60,000 nucleotides of DNA from Owenia fusiformis. Lineage: Eukaryota > Annelida > Polychaeta > Sabellida > Oweniidae. Both the position numbers and the translations under genes were made by a program. The notes under the pieces were generated by a model that was not told where the DNA came from, ran no database searches, and was given only the letters and a program-made list of their open reading frames with translations. Of the stretch, positions 11,701 through 26,700 are shown piece after piece. Location: positions 30,312,166-30,372,165 of the forward strand of contig CAIIXF020000011.1 of NCBI GenBank assembly GCA_903813345.2, read 5' to 3'. Within the stretch, counting starts at the first letter, position 1; each line of letters opens with the position of its first letter.

Positions 11701-14700
11701 TATTGCAAGGTGGCTGTTGTGGACCTGCCTTGCTAATAGGTTAGTATAGTATGTAACAAGTAATGCAATTGTTTATTATCTGGTCCTATTATTTCAAGGG
11801 GTGAGATACTCTTTCCCACACTCACTGCTACTAACATGTAACTCATCCCAAATCCACCTTCCAAACACAGGAGTCCAGCTGTTGTCAGTGGATGTTGTCT
11901 GCTCTTCTGGATTTGGAGGATGGCAAAACTCTAAAATATCCAAGATTATCAGGGTGTTTTTTCTGATTATCATCTGTCTGATTTTGAACTGACAACAGGC
12001 CAAGATTAACAAGGCATAAACAGACAAAAGGTCACCACTTGCCATTTGTTACAGATGCCGACTGGCGCTGTTACAAGTACCAAATGCTGTTACAGATGCA
12101 GAACATTGTTACAGACACCAAACACCAGCCACAAAAAAGTTGGAGACTATAACAATAACTATAACACTTGTAGTGGTGACATAAAAAGTAATGAGTTGGT
12201 TTGGTTAACATGGTTTATCAAGATGGGGCTTTTAAATATGGGTCAGTTCATAGATAATGCAAATGTAGCCAAAAGTAACACATAAATGTAACTCTTTCAA
12301 ACAGGTTAAAAGCTGATCACTTTGCAATGTGGAATCACACTGACTTCATCCACATCCACATGACAACATCCACACGCACATGTGACCAACGGAAAATCAA
12401 TTTATCTAAATATCAATTACTCAACAGAAACATTTTGTCAACGAAACAAGGATGTTAAATCATGAACTGAAACAAGGTTCCGAAACTAGGATAATTAACA
12501 TCCAAGCATTATTTTGTTGTCACATGGAAGACTTAATTAGAGTCTAAAGTCATAAATTATTTTTGTTCATCCCTTTTAGAGCCATTGTAGTCTGACAGAG
12601 CTGAACAAGAAAAAGTTTTCTGGAAATTGGCTTAACACTTAACATATTATCAAAGTTTATTCAAAAAGGTTTGAAATACATAGATTCAATCAAGAATCAT
12701 GTAATGAGAACTTTTATCACATGTAAAACAAGTGACCTCTATGATATTATATTCCTTGATTTTTTCACCATTAAATTTAGAATGGTACGAAGAGTTCTAT
12801 TGGGAAAATGATGAATTCCCAAATTTTTAAAAAATGAGGGAGGAGGAAAGAAAGTCCACTTTCGAAGTTAAAATCGGACAGATGAGACAAAAATTCAATT
12901 CCATGCCAGCCAGCTCTGGAGCCCATGATGTCACCTGTGAAATTGTATGAATCCCCACCCACACCTTTCACATTGTCATGAATTTGATTTCGCTGACTCT
13001 CTTATACCAGTCTAATAAACTGGGTCAATAACACTCAAACAGGCAAGAACTGGCATTGACATGATCATAATACTACAGGTACCTCAGTACTTGAAAAAAC
13101 TCATTCATAAAAATATTGATCACATATGTTTTGAAACTCCAATGTTTTGGTAAGTAAGTAAAAATGAAATGTCACATCACTCCACTTACCAATAGTGAAT
13201 ATATACGTTGGTTTTATGTTTGCTGAGAACTTTTCATCTAGCAACCACAAAAATGTGAAGAATGGGTAAGACTTATCACAAATGATTGAATAACTTATCT
13301 GGATATGTTTGGGTGTTTATGCCTAAGGATTGACACAGTCCATATAGTTTTTAATTTCCAATGGGTTATAGGGGTTTTGCTTCTAGCAAAAGTCTGGTTA
13401 TTAAATAATAATTTGGGAGTAGCAAAGATTTTATCATTGTTGCATCTTTTGAGTAGGTAGGTAAGGCTGCCCTGACCCACCTTCTCTCCAATTGAGAAAA
13501 AAGCTCAGTTTACTACATTTTCCTTAAGTAGTTCATTTTCCTTCCTTTATAATGGTGAGTTTTGGGTATGGGCTGGTGCATATGTCATATATGTATGATT
13601 TTTTGTAATAAAGAGGGTCAAGGGTATGTTCTTTATAGTAAGTTCATATTTAATATTTTAGACTGATAAATCATATGAAACAGTGTTTATTTTCATATAC
13701 AGTGAAACATGCACATGTGAACACTGAACATATTTATAAAGTGAAAACCTTTGAACTGTAAACATCTTTTTGAGACTCAATTCTTAGACATTTGGTTGAC
13801 TATTTGACGAACACTTTATGCAAACACATCTACAATCATATGATTTAATTTTTTCCATATGTTACCTTCAATTGACACCAACTGTCAAACACCAACAACC
13901 GAATGCCAAACACCAAAAGCCAAACACCATCCAAAAAATGTTAGAGCCGATAACAGTATGTTACTTCTTCTAAACACATACTATAGCTTTTGCTTGTATA
14001 TCATCTTTATGGTTTATAGGGGTTTGGCTTGTATTGCAAATCAACCTTTACTTTAAGTGATCACATCCCACCCATTTCCAATTTTTTCAATTTTTAGAGT
14101 GCTTATTATCCCCTCATGTAAATTAGCACTTAAAAATGCAACTTTGACAACAATTTGGTAATTCGGTAAACCATGTTAAATCAGATTAGCCAAATTATGT
14201 AAAATGAGAATTTGCACACAGTTGAGTAAAAATCCTGGAGAAAACAACAATTTGAGCCCCCGCTTGAAGAACACTGGTGACAGCTACAAACTTAACCACG
14301 AAGTTAAGTTTGGTTGTTTTTTATCTGAATTCATGGCTGTTGTAGGTGGGTGTGGGTGGAACACAACATCACAAGCCTTTATGAGCTGATCGTTAAAGTA
14401 TTTTGTATATTTTTATTAGAAAAACTGCATTATATGCTATGACTAAGAACCAGGAGGATAAACAGAATGTTTTCAATAATCTGTTGTTTGACAACCTTGA
14501 ATTGAACATATTTTAATAAAAATACATAAAATTTTGGAGGCAACGCATATCTACTAGTACATTGCATGATAACACTATTCTATTCTATACTGCATTGCAC
14601 AAGTAGAGCAAAGCAGTGCAAAACACAAAATCTGAGAAAAATGAAAAATTTTAGAATCACATTTTAAAATCCATGACTTACATGCTACTTTTCAGACAAA

Positions 14701-17700
14701 TATTATAACATTCTTTACGAGTCAATTGTTACCCAAGGGGTCCACTTGTGCTGGGTGAGTTAAATACTGCTGTAAATAGATCATTTATAAGCAGTAATAT
14801 TCTATACAACCATGTGCTATAAAGAATGACAGTTCCCCTAAGGAATAAATACAACTTTTATTATATCAAATCAGGGTTAATGATCAAAATAGAGTTTCTC
14901 ATAGCATCATGATATACAACACAAAACATATTACCTCATCACATTGAAATGCAATGCTGCATTGTGGGAATATTCTTCATGTCACCGAGACGAGACGTTC
15001 ATGACTTGTCACTGATTGAACATAAATAAAAATAATCTAAGACGTTTAATTTACCAAAACGAGACACATTCTTGACTTTAAAATTACTAAAGTCTTAGAA
15101 AAATGATTTGGGGATGAGGTAATGAGACACATCTCAGAAAGATATAATACAAGATCAACTTGATATGGATCAACATGTCAGAATACAATTTTGCAAAAAA
15201 AAAATTATTATTGACAATTTCACAGGATATTTATGCTATTCTATACAACAGGAAGTAACAGAACTGACCTGCCATCAACATCACATCTATTCAATATAAG
15301 CCACTGTTAAAATGATCAGTTTTTGTCTACCAAATCTTATCTGATTGTGAACCCTGACCCTACAGTTCAAGAAACTCCCAGGGAAAAGTCATGTAACACA
15401 CAGACAGAACCTTGACAAATCACCACATTATTTCAATAACTGTCCGAAAATGAGAAGTTACAAATTCTAAAATCTATCATTTTCGCAAATCTCCTCAAGG
15501 TAAATATTATATTTGATAGACATTAGCTGTTATAATGTACAGAATAGATGAAAGTGGCTAACATTTTCCCATGCATTCCTCAAAAGTTTTAACGTATTTC
15601 AACTTGGTACATAGATACTTAAAATGAAATATTATATTAAGAAGTCTGGAGATATCAATTTAAAGTTCATGTTTTCGTATATATTTATTTCACATTTTGT
15701 TTTCTTTCTGTTTTATATTTTTAAAGTTTATTTATCTATGTTATATATTTTTAAAGTTTATTTATCTTTATCAAAATATATATAATAGTATAATAGTAAA
15801 ATTGTGATGATAATATCTTATTAAATACATTTTCATCAAACTGAAGAAAATACCAAGATGATAATCAACAACTAGCAAATACCAGATAAAAGTAACAAAT
15901 CCCTATAAATCTTTCAAAAATGCAATATTAGCCAATCTTGAAAAGCCAAAAATTATGGCAGATTTATAATACCTATTGCTAATGTAAAACACAGAATGAA
16001 ATTTTGTGCTAAAGCTGATGTGAAAAATGTCAATCCACCCCAGTGGGGATTGAAACCACGATTTATAATAATAAAATCTTTAAAATTTTGGATAGTTTGG
16101 AAAGTAATCCCTTTTAACAACATATGTATCAAAATTCAACATGCACTTAAACATTGTATTTTTCTTCTTCCATGCCTCAATCGACAAGAGTAGGGGTTAT
16201 TAATATTTAATCAGGCTTCTGAATAGCTCAACAATTGTGCTACACATGGCACTATAAAGGAATATCTACACATTAGATTATCCTTCATAGAAAGGTGGAA
16301 TTAATCCACTAAACCACAAATTGATCTGATTAGCATTGTTGTGGATTCCAACACATTGCTTCTGCCCTTTTGAAAAATAATCAACAATTCTTGTAGTTTT
16401 GATTCAATAAAATCAGAATAGCAAGGCTGTGAAAACAATAATATAAAGATAGGAAATTGATGATTAAAAGTGCCAAAATGATTCCAATTTTTTGTTGAAA
16501 AACTAGTTTAATTGTGTTATTCATCTTTATTAGATGTTAAACAAGGACAGATTTGTGCGCCAAATTTTCTACAACAGATGCATTGCTAAAACAATGGTTT
16601 AATTCCGACAATTGTTCATAGCTTTTAATACAGGTGGAAATTAAAAACATGAAACAATGCATTATTAAAAAAAAATCAAAATTATGATTCATTTTGTGGG
16701 GAAATTTGATGAATCAAGTTTGCATATAAAACGCAGACTTTAATAGCATTTTTAATTTTTCTTCATTATAATTCTAACTAAAGAAAAATAAATTCAAATG
16801 TAAAACGATGTTGGAGGATCATACATATATAACAGCTGGTTGATCCGAGTGGGAGAGGGGGGTTTAAGTCCTTACATGATACAACATGTCATTTTGCTAA
16901 ATATAAGTACCACTTTAAGTTGTCAAGAGTTCCAAGAAAAAATGTGCCAAAAACCTGATCGTTATGTACATGCAAATAACCCGCTTTTTGATATTTTGAC
17001 AATATACATTGTTGACTTCCATGAGAAATTAAATGGAAACCTTTTTCATTTCTGAAAATCACATAAAGATTAATACAAATAAACAAAACCTAATACTACA
17101 TGTACAATTATACCAAATGTGAGAATTAAAGCTCTTACACATTATTTGTCCAGCTTCTGGGTTTTCTGGTTCTTCCATTGTCTAGTTTTTTCCTCATGTA
17201 GGTGTCAAATTCTCATTTTCACAACCAACTTTTCAAAATATAATCAGAACTGGTAGAAACAAATATGGGGGACATCGTAAGAAGATATATACAAAATCGC
17301 AAATGGGTGAAGCACCCACTACCTTCAATGCAAAGATCAATGATGTCATTTTTAATAAATTGATATTCTTGGAAAAGTTATTGAACTCTAGCCTCATCCT
17401 GATGTAGATAAATAGCAAGGAAATATCATCTTAATAAATTCACATGTTGGTAAGAAGATAAAGAAATTGTGGATTGGGAGAAAAGCAAATGATTAAAAGG
17501 AAAACAAAGGATTAGCCAGAAAATTAAGGATTAGTTTAATGAATACAATAGAGATCAAACTTGTGACACACTTCATTTTGACACATTACAGGGTGTCAAA
17601 TAAATATGTTCTCCCCCTTAATTTCAAAAGTATGAACTTGCGTGCATAAAAGTACATCTAGTTCAACTAGTCATCTGAAACTTCTTGTGGAGTTGCTCTA

Positions 17701-20700
17701 TGAAGCCTTGTTTCAATGTCCCAAAGAACAATTCAGATATCATTCAGATAAAAAAATTGTGCAACATTATGTGGATGTTAATAAGCTAGAATATTTATTT
17801 GACACCCTGTACATCTCTGCTGTATGTAAACACAATTGATTTGAAATCAAAATAACTTTATGATGTGTACACATCATTTAATTCAAAATGTGAAATGGTA
17901 TTGTTGAAAATTTACAATTCCCTATTAGTGTTAATCCTACTAATATTTTCAAATAAAACATCCTCAGCTTAGAAATAGGTTAATATTGTCTTAGAAAATT
18001 AATGGTGTCACCCATAATACTTGAGTCCTTATTTGGAATAACTAGCACACCATATTTGGTATAACACACCATATATGGAATATAATTTCACCATATTTTA
18101 AAATTAATATCAGGCCTCATGTTGAAATAAAATTTTGAAAACAGGTGAAAATAGGAAAGTAAAACAAAGGGTTATATTTATGATTAAGATATGATTACAC
18201 TCCTTAAAATTCTCAATTGCCAACAATTAGAATCATAAAAGAATAGCAAGTGGGGCATTGTGAATCCCTCTGTGACCTACGAATGCACATATACAGTATA
18301 TAAAGGTTATGTACCAGGGGGGAGGATATCAGATTTATCCCGAGATGAAGATGGGGCAAGATGTAGATATTTTCAAAGTGATAAAACATATATCCAAAGC
18401 TAATTGTATGAGTAATCTAAAATAATGAATTACTAGAAAATGGAAGTGATGTAATTAAGTTTAAAGACCCCTCAAAGCAGAAATGATGATTTTCTGCATC
18501 ATGATAGTTGGTGTATACTCTTGATTGAGAGTGGGTGTGGAAGCAAAGGAACTACTTGAATCAAAATAAAATAAAAAAATATTTCTTAGCCTATTTCATG
18601 CAATTCTAAATAGAATACATTAGCATGCATGTAGTTTCAAATTACCATACCTTATTCAAAATACATTAAATAATTAGACAGACACCTATAGAAATCAATC
18701 GAGTGGCTCCAATTGAGTGAAATAGGACCTTTGACATCTTTTGCCCCGATATCAAAAATATAATAATAGCATTACAACTGAAATATCTAAAGGGATAAAA
18801 GATGAATAGAAAACAGATAGTGCAGATACATGTAGTTTTAAAGACATTATGTTAATTATGTTAAAACAATTAATTATCATTACAAGGAATAGCTTCTCTA
18901 TCCAATCTGCTAAATTTTTAATACAGGTGTTTTTAGACTACAAAAGGAATCAGATAATAATGCATACTAATGGGGCACAATTTAATTAGTTTTAGTAGTC
19001 CTAAGCCCACTTCAAAGGACAATCAAAATGTATAGGAGTTTTTTGCTGAACCAGAGGGACAAAGGGGCATTATAGTTTTAGAGGCAACAATTGTTTTTTT
19101 ATGATTTTATGAAGACAGTCGCGTTTAATATGAGGTCTGTTTTGATTGGTTATTAGATTTATGACATCATTTGATGATTATTTTGATATTATCTTATTCT
19201 AAGATGTTTCTAGGGTAATGCAAAGTTTGGATTACTGCATCCAAAGTTAATGGAACAATGTCCCTTTAACACACTTGGTACCTCTAAAAGGGGTTCCATT
19301 TCAGAGGTGCTCTACTTATAAAGGTTCATGTAACATCAAGTCAGTTGGTCTTGGGACCCTGAAAAGTGTTCTACTAACAGAGGTGTTCAATTTCTAAAGG
19401 TGTTCTACTTTAAAGATCAGAATTGTAAAAATGGGAATTCGCATTCACTTGAAAAATTCCTGGAGAGAATAATGATATCATAGTTTATTGAACAAGGTGT
19501 GTCCAAGGATTAATTTGGAACATGTGTCACAAATGTAAGGTGGCCACAGGTCAGGAACAAAATTAATCTTTAGCCCCAAAGACAATGGAGAAGGCTAAGA
19601 GAGGGTGGTACCTATATATAGTGGACTCTGTCTGTTAGACCATTAGAATCATTTGCTTCAATTCAGTTCTCTTTATTTGAAAAAATATAATAACAAGCTC
19701 TAAAAAATATAATTAGCTAATCTACAAAATGAAAATAAATTATACATATTAATGAACAAAATTTCCATATTTCTGAAAGTTCAAAAAATCTAAACAAAAT
19801 GCAGACACAAACATGACTAACCAATTCTAGTCAGATGTAAGGAAAAAACTTTTCAATGAGAAAGCACAAAAAGCAACCTTGGAAATACAAATATACCACA
19901 AAGCCCTAAAAACCATGAAATCATATAAATCAAAATGAACAATACAGACTCTATTAAACACTATTCATTACTTAAACATGTAAATGCTTTATCGTATTTT
20001 GAGTGTAAAACCAATAATCCATGCAAATGTTTTCAAAATCTACAACAAAACACAATTCGGGAGTGGAGCAGATGTACATCACAAGACTATTCAGTGTTCT
20101 ACAACCGCAACATATCAACTCTTTATCAAGCCTTTTACACACCTTTTCAAGAAAACCACATTTTAAGGATTCTATATCTAACAACTGTCTCAAGGTGATT
20201 CTAAAGGATCATTTGCATATGACAGAATATTAGCATCAACCACAACCAGAGAAATGTGTGCCATTCTGCATTGTCTTGTTACAGGTTTCAATCCCCAAAT
20301 GGGCAGGAAATAGAATATAGGGGAAAGATGGATACGGTTTAGTCGTGTGTTAACCTAAGAGATTGGTGACAAACAACATATTGCTGCAAATATAATGATT
20401 ATTATAAATATTCAAATTGACCCGTCTTTTCATAAGAGTGGAATTTATTGATATTTTTTGTGTGTGGGAGTATAAGGTCATATACTGTGAAGTTAAAAAT
20501 GTACAGCAGTTTTTTATTGGGATTAGCAATGGTGTGATAATCATTATAATCATAATAGCAATTTTGAGTTTATTACAACTGTATTTGGTCTGTAACTTCA
20601 CAATTTGACATTTCCCGTCAATAAACTTCATTATCATCTATAATAGTGTCAGACGCCTACACATGGGGCATTTAAAACACATGGCAATAAGGCAAAAATA

Positions 20701-23700
20701 CATATTTACGTATAACAATTTCTTTAAATAGGAGGCAATTGAACTAATCAATGACCATGTTGCACCAATTGTAGTTCGTCTCCCATAAACATCTAGTGGC
20801 ATTTTGGGCATGCATTGAGCCACTGCTATATAAATAATATATCTTGTTTAAAAAATCTTAAATCAAAATTATATTCTGAAGTTATTTTATAAATAAAGGG
20901 TTTTAAATGTATTTTTTTAACAATGGATCTAGTTTTTTTGCATAATCAGGATTATTTGTAGTCAGTATAATTCAACAGTAGTTGTTATGTAGTTTAAAGC
21001 TGCAGTTTTTAGTGAAATATGTATCATGTAACTGATATGAAGATCTATAAAAGATATAAGAATTCATATAAATAAAAAAAAAACTATGCCGTTTTCTCAA
21101 TAGAACAAGGTACCTATTTATAAAACAAATGGCATTCACAAATATCTGATTACAGATAAAGTTTTCTATAACAAATAAAGCCAACAATAAATCAATAGAC
21201 AACCAATCTGAAAAACTATGGTCAGCTGAAGTAGCCTGTAAACAACACCACATCTTGCCTAAAAAACAAACAGCACTAAAAACCACTTGAAGTATGAGGG
21301 AATTTTCCTAGTATAGGCATGTGTCTAATTAGTTATAGAAATTAACATGGCAGATGCTATATTACCATCCAGGTGGACTTTTTAATTATACTCATTTCAG
21401 ATTATCTTAAATTACTACGCAGATGATAGATACAAACAGAGCCGTAGAGAAATTCCATTAGAGAGCATTGTTTTAATGTAAAACAAAGAGATGTTTTAAT
21501 ACACATGTTACAATTAATATTGACAGATTTTCTCTATGTTCCTTGTTTTTCATTTACTTTAAGCTTATCTAATCTACTTTGTGTTTAAATTATATTAATT
21601 TGAGGCATGATTTTCATATGAAATCTATCTGTTGAATAGATGAAGATATAACGAGACAAAAAATAAATACAAACAAACAAACAATCAAACAAATAGAAAA
21701 ACAAACAAACAAAAACTCGATGAAGTCATCAAAACAAAACAAAAATTTTAAATGTAAATTATAAATGAAATTAGGAGTATTAGTCTATATGTATGTTTTG
21801 TTAAATCATTCTTTGGTGAAGAAAGACTAAATTGGGAAACAATGTCAAAATATCATTTATGGATCCCATATATTGCATATTGCTAGTTACCTCAGTATGA
21901 AGATGAATTAATGTTTGAATTCAAGGAAGTATGTTTATTAATCGGACCCTACTAAGATAGTATGATGTCTTGAAAATTGTTTGAATAATTACAAAACTCA
22001 ATCTCATCTAATTTAGTAAAATCATCTTTATCACAATTTCCTCTTTGAAGAACCAATCCAGAAAAGCCAGGAAGAAGGGTTACTAAGATGTCCTGAAAAG
22101 TCTTTAAGATTTCAATAAATTTCTTAATCTCTAATATGTTGGTCCAGTGCTCTGCCTTTGTATGTGTACAATAGAACCCTTGGTTACTATGACAACAACA
22201 GGTGTTTTAATTGCAATTTGGCATGACGTACCTGAAAAAATACCAGGTGAAAATTCCCGTACATAGAAATCTTTAAATAATCGTGATAATTAGACCAGCA
22301 GATTTTTATGTTTTTTACCATAATTTTTTGTCATGTTCTATGGTGGGTCAATGAGTATCAGAATGCCGCTGCAGATTTTTCTTTGTTGGCCTGACAATTA
22401 TTTAAAACAAAGAAATGTATAGATACCAGCTTTTCCTCTTTGAACCATGTTTTCCTAATTTCAGGACTTTGCCTTTGTGTTGGAATTTAAAACGTATGTC
22501 ATTTTTAGTTGTAATTATCAAGTATGGATGACAGCCAAAAAGAACTTTGTCTCTAAACGTGGCACATTGTCTGAAGTCTCAAATTAAAAGTTAATATCAA
22601 ATTAGAACATTACAAAAATGTTATCAAATATTTATACATCTTTAGATGAGTTTATGAAAAGGGTGTTATTGATTTTGAGTTATATCACCCGAGGTAGAAA
22701 ACAGACGGTGCATTTGAAGACAACAGAAGTAAATAATACGATACCGAAGCATCTAAAAACTGTCACATGAATCATGCAATAAAATACAAAACGGGAAAAT
22801 GGAGGAATAAGCAAGGAATACAGAGGATAAGAGTAAGGTATGATATAAATCTTTTAGTACAAAAAATAAGGCCGACTTTATTCAGATTTGCAAAAGCAAA
22901 ACCACAAAATAAGAATGAACCGGAAAAACATATTTTGGATTTTGACTTTGAAACAAAAAGGTGAAATAAAACATGCAACAGCGCACCATAAAAATGCATT
23001 TATAAACATAATTCTACAAAGGGTAAAAAGAAGAAATTTTAGGCCAAAAAAAGAATGAATACATAGGGATGAACTTGAGACATTAGTCGCCTGCCTTACT
23101 GCTAGCAAAAAGACCCCTAAGGCTCCCTATGTTCAACTTGGATTCATGATTTCATGATATGAAGTTTCATACTTTATAAATGGACTATCAATAGAGCTCA
23201 CGCTTATTTATAAAAAATGTCCACTAAACCAATGCGGGTATTTAAAGTTTAAAGGGACAGGTGCGTATGACCAAGCATTCACTTAGAGCACTGCAACACA
23301 ATAAAACCATATAAAAATATAGTTCAAAGAAAAAAATGTTCCTTTTCAGAAAATGTATTTGCTTTGTCAGTTTTTCCAAATATAATTTTTTTATGAAACC
23401 AATGAGTGTATCTTCATTGGGAGAGAGATATGGGGGGGGGGGGGCATGAAACAAAGCTGATCAAGTCCTGTACATCCTTTCACTTAAAACTATAATAGAA
23501 TACAGGGACCAATCAAACTGGACTAGAGATGGCCAATAGCAGATAGACAATAGACAGGATCAAAATGGAACCATGGAAAGGAAGACCTTCATTGGGACAG
23601 AGATAAGGGAGGGGGGGGGAGCATGAAACAAAACTGATCAAGTCCTGTACATCCTTTCACTTAAAAACTATAATAGAATACAGGGACCAATCAAACTGGA

Positions 23701-26700
23701 CTAGAGATGGCCAATAGCAGATAGACAATAGAGAGGATCAATATGGAACCATGGAAAGGAAGACCAAAATAGATCACGGAAAGGAGCAATAATGTGCCGC
23801 ATGGATAATGACAAAAACAGACCTTTAGATAGGACCAAAATGGAACATAGATAGGAGGACGAAAATGGGCCTTGGATAGATAGACCAAAATGGGCCTTGA
23901 ATAGGAAGACCAAAATGGACCATGGATAGAAAGACCAAAATGGGCCATGGATAGACACACCAAAATGGACCATGGATAAGAAGACCAAAATGGGCCTAGG
24001 ATAGGAAGACCAAAATGGGCCTTAAATAGGAAGACTAAAATGGACCATGGATAGAAAGACCAAAATGGGCCTTGGAAAAGAAGACCAAAATGAGCCTTGA
24101 ATAGGAAGACTAAAATGGACCATGGAAAAGAAGACCAAAATGGACCTTGAACAGGAAAACTAAAATGGGCCTTGGATAGGAAGACCAAAATGGGCCTTAA
24201 AAAAGAGCAAAATGGGCCTTGGATAGGAAGACCAAAATGGACCATGGATAGGAAGACCAAAATGGGCCATGGATAGGAAGACCAAAATGGGCCCTGGATA
24301 GGAAGACCAAAATGGGCCATGGATAGGAAGACCAAAATGGGCCCTGGATAGGAAGACCAAAATGGGCCATGGATAGGAAGACCAAAATGGGCCTTGGATA
24401 AGAAGACCAAAATGGACCATAGATAAGAAGACCAAAATGGACCATAGATAGAACTAGAACGAATGAAAAGCAATCACAAATTCCTTATACAAAGCACATC
24501 TAAGTCTACTAATACAGTATATGGCATAACACTTTTAAATGGAATGAGGATATAAAGGTCTAAAACAAGAAAATGTAGCTTTCCTCCTCCTACTGTTTGA
24601 AATACAACAGACTTGTTGCATCTCTGCATGTGATCTGTATAAAAAGGGGAGAATAAAATGTACCAGATCACCACAATATAAGAAGTCATAAGGTACTTCA
24701 ATCACATCTATTGCCCAACTATATATGCACTTAGGTCATTGGCCTCCTTGTTATCATGACCCTTTTTGCAGTTTTCACTGATAATTATACATCTTATATT
24801 TTCTTAACTATTATGTTCTTTATTGTATCAATTTAATATTATGTCATCCAAGGATGTCAGAAATCATTCATAAATTATGTGCAACCCTCTGTGTAATATA
24901 CATGTTTTCTTATCTAGTATACTCTTGATTATATCAGCCAACTGAAACAACAATTATACATCCAAGGATGTCAACAAGTGCATCACTAATATCTAACCTT
25001 ATTGAAATATGCACATTTGGTGATGAAAGGAAAGAGTTTTTTTTATTTTTTGTTTTCTTATCTACAGTATTATGTCATTTTACCCAGCATGTCCAAAACA
25101 TACCTTGGCACAAGTAGCTCTTGAATAAAAAAACCCACCCCTAATCAAATATAGAAGTTATTGAAGACCAAAATGCAGGCAAATACAGTTACTGAAATCT
25201 AAATCCTTTTTGACTAAACAATGGTCAAGCTACTATCTCTATCTAGTACACTTAACATATAGTAATCTTTCACTTACACCAGCCAGCCCACTCCTATAAC
25301 ACAGGATGTGATTGAGATAAAGCAACACTCAATTCTACATGTAAATAAATAATAAAAAGATTGCACACCTTAATCGTTCTTATTTACTGGGGGTCATCTC
25401 TTTCAAAGGGGAATGGTTCAAGCTGCTATTATGAATATAACCATCCCACAAGTAGTTTTTGAGGCTATGTTAGTTTAATAAGGTTAACCATGTATTGTAA
25501 CAAGCACAATAGGGAGTTTAAGCTTGCAATGTTTTTCACAACCTGAACGTAAACAGAAAATATAAGTCAAGATTTTAGTTCTAATGGCACCTAAGTCAAT
25601 TTAGCAGGAGTAGGAATAAATTGCAAATACCAAGCTGGGGTCATTAAAGCCCAATTCGGTTTGAAATTATACACATGACTGCTCAAGTTGAATCCAAATA
25701 AATAATTTAAAAAATAAGATTTTGACCTTTTAAAGTTCACTGGAGGTCAACTCTCAAATGAAAGGTTAGATGTGAATTTCTGATAACATGCAGATGCTTT
25801 TTAAAATACAATTTGAAGCAAGTTAGTAATTGACCTTGAAATATAATATTGCAATAATAAACTCTCAATACTTCAAAATTGGCAGAGGATCTTTGGAGCA
25901 TAGTTCTTTTAGGGGCAGGGGAACCCTAGAGCCCCCTTGCTACAGAATGATATATTTCCTAACTAAGAAACTTAGATCAATATATGATGAGTGACCCCTT
26001 TCTTTATTTTAGATATCACTGAATGTCCATCACAAAGAGCAGTCTCCCACCCACAGGAGATTGAGCTCCTCTAGGGCACAATACAAAAACTCCTCAAAGT
26101 TGATGCAGGATTGTGCTATATTTTTAAGATATGTATGTGCATGTGTGTCGTGATACCAGGGTCGTGGGAATAAAACTAAATCTAACTTTCTTTTTACTGA
26201 ATTTCGGAGAAGGTATATTTAATCCTGCTTGTATATGGGGTGAAACAATAAATTTCAATAGAGGGAGAGGTCACCAAGAATTCTTCCTTCTCTTTAAAAA
26301 CCTAACATACATGCTAACATCGTCACTTCGGGATTTAAGAACTACAGCACAAATGATACTTTGTCTGACCCAAATTCAAAATATTATCTATGCAACATTC
26401 AGGTTCAGAAAAGGTTCAGAATTTTTGGGGAATTTTAACTTAGTTTAAAATGGTTAATGGTTGGCCCTGTATGTATATGAGTGGGATGACAGTGTTTATA
26501 TACATGTGTAGTATATACATGATCTCGGTCACCATCACCATGAAAGAATGCAGTAAAAGTAAACTTTAATCAGGTAGAATTATGTGGGAAAGGCCATAAG
26601 GTGAAAGGGAGTGATCAGGGATCATGGGATCTAGGACACATGATCTGAGATCCAAGTGATCAAGGATCGAAGTGATTCGTGATCAAAGTGATCTAGGACC

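Noticed and set aside
11865-11983. Possible plus-strand exon after AAACACAG
   Set aside because: Both strands look equally protein-like here, the donor is weak and the open stretch is under 40 codons.
16020-16300. tRNA or tRNA-derived SINE (GGGGATTGAAACC, TAGCTCAAC)
   Set aside because: Box-like pieces are present, also at 20285, but in inconsistent order and strand, with no cloverleaf that I can fold.
23691-24473. 260-codon minus-strand open frame as a protein gene
   Set aside because: It is entirely a 25-bp satellite read through; all three frames are open for arithmetical reasons and there is no domain or splice context.
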